Assembly (NCBI RefSeq): GCF_001949145.1
Contig: NW_019091450.1
Coordinates: 1,272,758-1,334,757 of the forward strand
Origin: Acanthaster planci
Taxonomy: Eukaryota > Echinodermata > Asteroidea > Valvatida > Acanthasteridae
DNA: 62,000 bases
Reading direction: 5' to 3'
The translations under genes were made by a program, and so were the position numbers. Position 1 is the stretch's first letter; each line of letters opens with the position of its first letter. Shown in pieces: positions 50,001 to 59,000 of this stretch. The notes beneath the pieces are model-generated. The model was not told where the DNA came from. It saw only the letters and a program-made list of their open reading frames with translations, and did not search any database.

Positions 50001-53000
50001 GGTATAAAAGAGGGCACCAGCATTCCCCTCCCCCCAGTCTGGAAATTTGACTTGTGTCTCCCCCCACTTAACATCCAGCTCCCCCCCGTAACCCCCCTAC
50101 ACTAAGAATCCCAGCTATGCTGCTGAAGATTTAAACCTCAGACTTCTGGCATTACACACAGCGGCTCTACCATAACTGGTATTACAGGGTTCGAGCAAGT
50201 CTTCATTTTTTTCAGAGACACTTTTGGTGCAACTTTATAATCCTCCTTTGTGGCATCCCTGCAGGGTTAAATGTATTGAAGAGTGCACTTTTAAATGTTA
50301 AAAGCACGTCCAAACATTTACAGACAACTGAAAGGCACTGTTGCTGTGATGTTAATCAGGGAAGAAACTGATCATTTGATAGGTTTTTCGCCATAGCCAT
50401 AGCTCTGGAAGCCCTAAGTTTCCATTTAGAGGCTGTGGATTGTCACTGAAAAAAACAATGATCAAATGGAAAAAGTTCAATACAATCTGAACGATTCACA
50501 ATAGTGCACCGCCAAGAGTTTGCCAACACGTTGGCTAATCATAACACGCAAAATTTGTTGAACCTTTCCAAACGCGCATTGGGTCAACAAATTTCGCACA
50601 TTGTGATTGGCCAACATGTTGCAAACTCTTGGTGGCGCACTATTATGAAATGGCCGTATTGTGACTTACCTGTTGAGGACTCTTCTATGGACAATTTTTA
50701 GGACTATGATTCTCTGAGAACAGTCTATTAGAAAATCTTGTAACCTGAAATAAAAACAACATATTGCTTTATGAGGACTGACGAAAAGGGCATTCTGTCA
50801 AATTTGCCAAACAATATCGAGGTTGCACATTTCTAAGACAAAATACACTTACAGAAATCTATCAGATCAAATAAAAAACCTCTTGATGTGAACATGCAAA
50901 GAAATGAGAGGTACTGCAACAAACATTTCTCCGAGTCGATCTGAGCAGAAGGAAGCAGCCAACTGCGCAAACCAACACACTTTGACTGAAGTCACATTTC
51001 GTCCATTTTCTTCTTATAAACAGTGTTTCCAACGTGGCCCTTCTAAATCTTTCCTCATCTTACTTGTTTTTTAAGGATGAATGGCTGTCGTGCTTGTTGA
51101 TGGTGCGTAGATGCTCCCATGATGCTTTGCACTGCTCGTCCATCTTCTGAAGGTTGGTGTCCAGCACCTCAAAGTCAACCTGAGAGAATGAAAGGGACAT
51201 GGCAACAGAAACTGTTGGAATACAATCATGGAAATGTATCTACCTTTATTTCAGTGTCGCAGTTAAGTACTTCACAACTGCTTTGTAAGAAATTGGGGCT
51301 GTGCCAATTATTCGAATATTCAGTTAGTGAATAGATTACCAAATTGAATTTTTAAAATATGAATATTCAGAGGGAAAAATCAATGGATTATAAAAGGGAA
51401 TATTCAACTATTCAATAGAAATAACATATTCCTTTCATTTCAGTCAATGTTAACACTTAAAGTCCTTGTAAGGTACTTGACTATTACAATGCTTTATTTT
51501 CAATCTTCATATTGCCATTTGGTTATAATGCCATGAATATTTGCATATTCATAAGAGAAACTGAGATATTATTCGAAAGGCAGTAATATCAGCCTCAACA
51601 TAAAAACCGCTTGAGTACCACACAATCCACGAGCAAACTTGATGCAGACATGCTTCTACTGAGGCCCATTTGTGGTTCAAAATGTGTACAGAAAATCTTT
51701 CAACAACGGAACTGTTGAATACGTTACAACTGAGTAACAATACGTGACCCGCTCTGTAAAAATGACTGATCAAGTCAACCGATTCAAATTTGAATTAAAA
51801 AACTTAAAAATAATCTGACAATATGCAAATCAAGGGGATCTTTCATTATTTTTAACCCACACAGTGCCCATTTGCATCGCAAATGTCCAAAAAAAGTAGT
51901 ATGTCAAAGTAACCAGCTTGACTTGCTCCTTCTAAATGCACACACAGAAAAGAATTCCAGGAAAAAATGGCCTTTTGGCTCATTTTTGCAAAGCAGCTCA
52001 CGTATTACATGTAGGCACAATGCACAGGCTGATTCCATCTTTGTAAAAATGTGAAATGCAGGCCGTGCTTGGAGTGAGAGTCCCTCTGATCGGGCAGGTC
52101 TTTATCATTACCTTTGCACATCTGCTGATGGAGGCCAGCTCCGAGAAGAGATCGGTGCTGTCAGGGAACTGCTCGATGACCATACTGCACAAGTGGTAGA
52201 GCAGGGACTGCTTGTGGACTGTGTCCTTGATGTCGGGTACCTTGGCAAGGTAGTCTATGTGGAAACCTTGTATCTGTGTGGTCAAGCAGGTGGAAAACAT
52301 AACAACGTTAAACCTGAGACATTTGATTGACTTAATAAGGCGGTCCACTATAATTGTAAAACTTCCAGGTGTGATTGCTCTTCAAAACTGTGACCGATTC
52401 CCACAACATGAGTCCACATTTTTAGTCATTTTGTTTAAGTTTGATTTAAGAAAAGAGCAGCTGCCCCCTTTGATTTGACACATCCCTCAAACTGGCTTCC
52501 TGATGAAAATGGCACATTACGTGGATGAAAAATGTTAAGGGTTTCTGTTAATGTATGTTCTCAAGATTCTTGTAAAAGGCCTAAACTCTAAAAGTGGTTC
52601 TGGTGACTTGTGGGTCACAATTGTATTAAAAAATTTTTTTTAATGGCTGAGGTTTCAATAAATACCATTAGAAGCCTACTGTCACAATGGGACCAATACT
52701 GTTGAAATGCATTCTTTGACAACAGATGGCTGGGCCACAAATGACTATGTGTTTGCTGATAGGACTGTAATCTCCTTATCCCCTATTCAAGCTGTAGTCC
52801 AACCCAACAAAACAAGTCACAAGTCATCAAGGCCACTTTGAAGTTAAAACCCGTTAAGAGAACCTTGCCCAGTGTATAGATAATAAGATCCAACAATGTC
52901 TATCACTTCAATGTCTGATTTTCATCGCAATGTCAAACAGAGGGAAACATCCAAATGAACAGCTCTGGTTGGTCTTTTTATGAACACTCAACCAAAATTA

Positions 53001-56000
53001 GTAATAAAAACCAAAGCTTAAGGCCTCATTTTGTGGGATCAAGTCACATTTTGAATGTCATTGTGCACTGAACTGAAGTTGGCCAGAATCAAAATCAAAC
53101 TTTTTTCATGAACTTTCTCCGACACTGTCAGTCGTGGTCGCTTTTAGTTGTGTTGATCTATCTGTAGTTTATCTTGTGGTGTTGTTCCTACCTCAGCACC
53201 ATTCAGGAAGTTCCCTACGGCAAGCAGCATCGACAAGATGTGGCGGAATGTTTTGTTGTTCTTGAGGTCTTCAATGCCCTTCTTGAGCTCGGCCAGTGGC
53301 TCAGCAACTTCCTGCACACAAGTGGATTCGAAATGGGCATTCCGTCAGCTTGTGGAGGGTGTCTAAAGCCGCATAGCTTTCCACCCCCATGGGCGGATAC
53401 AGGTAACCACCCCCCTCCCAGCAAAAAGGAGTGAACAAACTGGGGTGGTTTTTTTTGCCAGAAAAGCAACATTTATTTCCGTCCTTCCAAAAGCAGGAAA
53501 TTAAATTCTCTTGCATCCCCCCAAAAATAAATTGGTTCTGTACCTCCCCCATGCCTTACAATGTTGGGCATTACCTCTTCCATAGACTCATAGTCCATCT
53601 TGAAGAGCCAGAGGTTGAGCCGGGCCTTCAGTACGGTGATGTTGGACAGCATGTGTAGGAACTGCTCAGCGGAGCCCAGAGGGATGTCTGGGTTCAACAA
53701 GGTGGACTCCTTGATCAAGTTGCACTCCTCCTCCGTCGGCACCATGGTCAAAAGTTTCTGCCGAGGAAAAACGAGAAAGCAGAGGTAATGCAGAGAAGAC
53801 ACGAGATCTTCTGTTCTAATTTTATGGAACACTTGCAGATATTTCACTGGTTCGCCTGATTCAAGTTGGGAAGTCTTAGGGACAATTTTCCTGTGAACCA
53901 CTGTACAACACTTTTGTGGAATACTTGAAAACGTGTCCTCAAGATAAACCGTTGAATAATTCTTGAAAAACCTGGATACCGTCAGCCTGGATAAGATTTT
54001 GCGAAATTATTAGATAAGATAGGGTAGCAGAGAATATGGAATAGGGCTTCATAATTCCACTAGTCTGGCACATGGTTGTGAATTCAGAATTTCAGGAATC
54101 AAAATTAACAAAGAGATATTTTAAGAAACCTTTTGGAAAGTCCGTAAATATCTACAGAGAAAACAACAAATCAGGAAAAAGAGAGGTATAGGAGCTGAAA
54201 TTTTGAACAATTTGAAAGACCGTACTTAATTCTGACTATCTCTCTGGTGCTCTATTTTGGGTAATAATATCCACATGCGAGACCTCTAGTCAGGGAAGTT
54301 CCACCTTGCAACATTCCAATTACAGTTCTGAAAACACATAGAACATACTGCAAGTACCTAACATAGCATGAAGAGCCAACAAATAAAAACAACAACCACC
54401 AAAAAACCCCAAACAAACAAAACAGAAAAAAGCCAAACACAAAACAAAACAAAAACATCTTTTTGCAGGCTATAACAACAACGTGTTAGCAAACATTAAT
54501 GCCCCTCCAAGCCAATGCTGAAGCCCGAGACTTTCATTTGCCATTTTTCAAATACAATCTCGATTGGGAAAACAATTTCCATTGTCGCAATGACCTTGAT
54601 CTTTGACTAATGAGGTTGAAATTCAACAGGACACCAAGACAAACCCCTGTAACCCATTTTAGGTGATATGCCCAGTTCTTCTCAAAATATGGAAAAAACT
54701 ATTTCTTTAAGATTAGCCATAAAGACCTTGGCCTTTGACCTATGGGTCCAACACAAGACAGAACAAGACTGGGGGCCCTACCTCAATTCCTTCCTTATTG
54801 ACTGCCGTGCCATCCATCTTCAGGATGGCCTGCTTGATGGTGTTTGGATGGGGCAGGGCGGTCAGTGCGATGTTGATGTGATTGGACCGCTTGGCGTCCA
54901 ACACTAATATCACATGCTTCTTCCCTGCCTCAAGGATTTTCTGGAAATTAATTTTTTATTTTAAACAGAATCGAAGAGGAAAATGAAATGAATAACAGAC
55001 AACAGCATTAAGAGTGCATGAAATAATTTTGGACTAGTATATAAAAACCATGTCATTTTAATTTGACAAGGATGTTTTCAAACAATGCTTTTACAGTATT
55101 TTTAAGGAAACTGCGGTACAAACAATACACAGACTTTGTGAGGTTGGGCTTTGCACCTGCAACCAACCAGCAGTTATGTCATTTCAATTAATCCACCCAG
55201 CAACTGACCACACACATTTGCGGTGGAACTCCTTAGGGGGGAAGCCTCACTTGAAAACAATAAAATGACACAGTGGTAATTTACAAAAAAACATTTCAGA
55301 TCAAAGAAGCTTGGTCAATGATATATATAATAGTATGTTTTCAACAGTTGTATTTTATCCTTACCAATCACTGTGATGCTTTGCATTTGGTTGGTTCCCG
55401 AAGCATGCAAACTTCTTTTACTGATGACAATTTGTGCAATTTCTTAACATGTGTAACCAAATTGCATACACTGAGTATCTACAACTTTTTAATCCTTCAA
55501 TTTTAACGATACAAATCCTCATTACCCAATATGACCTGCTCATGAATGTAAATCTTAGATTACAAAGTTGACAGTTTCAGCAGACTTCTGTCTTGAAATT
55601 TTGATTCAGTGCCACCAACTTTCAATCAAGTGGTACAGTTCAGTCACATACACAAACAACTTTGCAACGAGTTTCTTTTCTAAGGTTCGTTAAAACAAGG
55701 TTTTCCAAATCAATATTAAAAGCTCTAGGATGCGATCTTTTGGGGAGGATAGACCGAAAATGGTCCAGGGATGGGTTCAGCTCTCTACTAACCTGGTCCT
55801 GAGTTGATGAGATCACCAAGATGCAGGAATGAGGAGTAGGAAGGCAGGAGGCAAGGCAGGTGGAGGATTTCAAGGATAGGGAGGTAGAGTAAAAAAAAGC
55901 GAGAAGATTGATTGGTTAGATCACATAGCAACAAGCATCATGCTCCGCCTGGTCATGCTCCACCCGGCAACAGCCTTAAAAAGTACATATACAGTGTATG

Positions 56001-59000
56001 GGAACTAGCTTCAATGCGATGGATGCTCCATCCCTGTGCAAATGATTTACAGAAAAAAGGATTAATTTTTCATGTTAATTCAAACAGTGGCAAAGTCAAC
56101 ACTTTTTTTTCTTTTGTTTTTGGACACTTGCATAAAGAAATTACCTATTTTTGCCCTGCACATCCTAGAGCAAGGGTCATGAACTAATGCTGCTCTGAGT
56201 GTCGACGTAACCCGCACTCGTACCCCATCAATTTTCTAAAGTCAGTATACAGCACCGCATTCCTTACAAAGATGGTTTCAATACCAACCATTCTGACTCC
56301 TAACAAATTCGAACACTTTTTGGCTGGTATTTTGATCAGTCTGGAAATGTAATAACAGTTAAGCTACTGTTATTTTGCATGACACTGGAATACCAGCAAG
56401 GTAGTCCAAATTCCGGCCGTTATTTAGCATTGACTACCTGCATACATATACATGTATGTTTAGGATGAAGCGGCCCATTTCCAGACACCGAAAACATAAT
56501 GTCCACAATTGCTGATGGATGCCCTGATACTACATATATGTGTGCGCATATCATGCATAAGTAATAATGCTAGGTAGTGCTTTTTTACACATGCATGTGA
56601 TACGGATAGCGGTATGCGAGTCTAAACCAACCATCCCTGATAGAGCAGCACGTGGGCGGAATGAGTGACTCCAAGATTTTCGGCAAAGTTGAACAAAGTC
56701 AGGATTCTGCGTGTAAAAACCCTCTAATGTACATGTACATGTATGTACAATGCCACTGCACGCTAGGCTGGATGTGCAAAATGAAAACAGTCCAGGCAAT
56801 GGACTACGAGTCAAGCTTTAAAGTGATGGATTGTGGGAGTTCTTCCTGAGCTTCCCTGANNNNNNNNNNNNNNNNNNNNNNNNNNNNNNNNNNNNNNNNN
56901 NNNNNNNNNNNNNNNNNNNNNNNNNNNNNNNNNNNNNNNNNNNNNNNNNNNNNNNNNNNNNNNNNNNNNNNNNNNNNNNNNNNNNNNNNNNNNNNNNNNN
57001 NNNNNNNNNNNNNNNNNNNNNNNNNNNNNNNNNNNNNNNNNNNNNNNNNNNNNNNNNNNNNNNNNNNNNNNNNNNNNNNNNNNNNNNNCCAGCAAAGGAA
57101 TAAATTGTTTTTTTACATGTAGAAGCTCTGTCTGGTACGGAGCAGCATTATTTTATGGCCCAAACTAGGCAATGCCATGGATATCGCAGGACGGTGGGAA
57201 TGTAGTATTTGGAAATAAAAGTGTGACATATGCATTCGTGGTAGTTTATGAGAAAACCAAAATTCATCACAACATAGTTTAGGACCCCCTCCCCCAATTA
57301 GCTGTACACACACAAGCATGAGCAAAAACAAATGGGCTAGCTGCTGTGTTATTCCAGCAATTCTCTCACACGCAGACCTGCAGGGAAGAAATCAAGATTA
57401 AACTGGCGTTAAGACATCACAGGACCTCATTCTTTCCAAGATTTATCACATTGTGCCGTCTGGTGCATTTGGGGGAGGCATTTGTTGCAGGTGCGACTTG
57501 GCAGGCTGTGAGAGCAACAAACACAGCACGTGGTCTTTGCAAACTTGGAGGGGGACGTGCTCGAGTTGGAAAGGGCGTTCTGTGAATCGAGTCTTGCTTC
57601 AACTATTCTACAAGTAGTTTGATGAGGACTGTGCATTGCAGGGAGACTGGAGTTAAACTTGACGTGGAATCACACAGGTTTGTTTGATGCAGATTGGGTT
57701 TTCAGTCCCTACCAGATACTGTGAGTTCCCCCCCCCCGGATATTTGTGCGAGGATTTCCTTCCACTAAACATTCAGCACATTTCTTTATCATTTTCTCCC
57801 GGCTTGCAGGCTACCATGCCATAGGCACCATACCTTTGAGGAATGCTTGGTTTTATTACCGGAAATTATCAAAATCTGTACATTAACCTGGGCACAAGGC
57901 AGTTTTGTCTGTTTTCATACAAGATGGCAGAATTTTTATCCCTTCACGCTTCACACAGCAAGCTACATTTTTAATGTGTGCTGAAAGCAGGAAGGTGATT
58001 CACAGCTCAGTGACCATAAAACACTTGGAACATTCCCCCTCAGACAATGGCTGTTCAAAACTGGGTTGGCTCAAGTTTCTGTAGGAAACGGCCTGAGAAT
58101 GCTGCGCATTTGGAGAACGTGACTAAGCGAGCAAGTGGCTTTCTAGAGAACAGCTGTGTCTTGCAAGGGATGCAGTGGGGACAGGTGTTGTGGTATCCAT
58201 CAAGGAATGAGTTGTTTTTCCTGATGGGAGCCATCCAAACAGAATCAGGACTACAGATGAAGGTGTGCTTTGTTCCCGAATGACCTTGCTGTTTCGAAAT
58301 ACTGAACTGGCCCATTCTCAGAACACAAACTTCAATTTTGTTAGACTTGCCAGCTGCATTATTAGAGACAGAGCTATTTAACCAAAAGTGCACAGGCTCA
58401 CAAGAAGATGGCACTTCCTACTGGAATTAGGAACTAAGGCCGTGTCCGAAACGGGCTTCCAGAGCTACTGCTAGGTCTATTGTCTGCGCGTCTCCATGCA
58501 ATTCAAATGGAACGTAGACCTAGACCTAGCTCTAGACAAGAGATTCGGATGCAGCCTGATCTAAGCTCTTCAACTTGAAGTTGTGTGCAATGCTAGCAGC
58601 TAAGAAAAGACTGAAATAGTGACTGCATGGCTCACGAGGTAAGGTGTTTCAGGTCTAAAATAAAGCAGAAGGGAATGGGTTGAAGTCTCCATCTAACAAA
58701 TTCTTTAAGATGACATCCAGTTCCACAAGGTAAAAAAGGCGTCTCTATCAGACTACTGATGAAGGGTGGACTAACAGTTTGGAAATTTTGTGAGTTTTGA
58801 TCTGTAGCGGATGAGTTAAGTGAATATGTTGATGTCCACTTTAAACCATTTTAATTGATAAAGCGGACTGCAACAACCAAGTGATCCCTTTATTGTACAT
58901 TTGTGAAAAATCTAACAGGAGGGTATCAGACTCATTGGCAGGAAATTTCAACATTACGTACATGTACTGCCCATTGCATTTACCGTTTTGAAAAACCCTG

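Larger units (their letters stand above)
50745..52111 (-). other. FHOD introns f-g and g-h (flanking exon g)
   Basis: Intron g-h (50745-51063, 319 bases) shows nothing. Intron f-g (51180-52111, 932 bases) carries the AT-rich ATTCGAATATTC repeat at 51296-51560. Confidence 0.75.
52274..53191 (-). other. FHOD intron e-f
   Basis: 918 bases; contains copies 2 (plus) and 3 (minus) of the dispersed repeat, in opposite orientation to each other. No coding signal. Confidence 0.75.

Noticed and set aside
54252-54458. Phe/Leu-rich minus-strand frame resembling a membrane peptide
   Set aside because: Low-complexity AAAC-rich DNA read backwards; no supporting signal.
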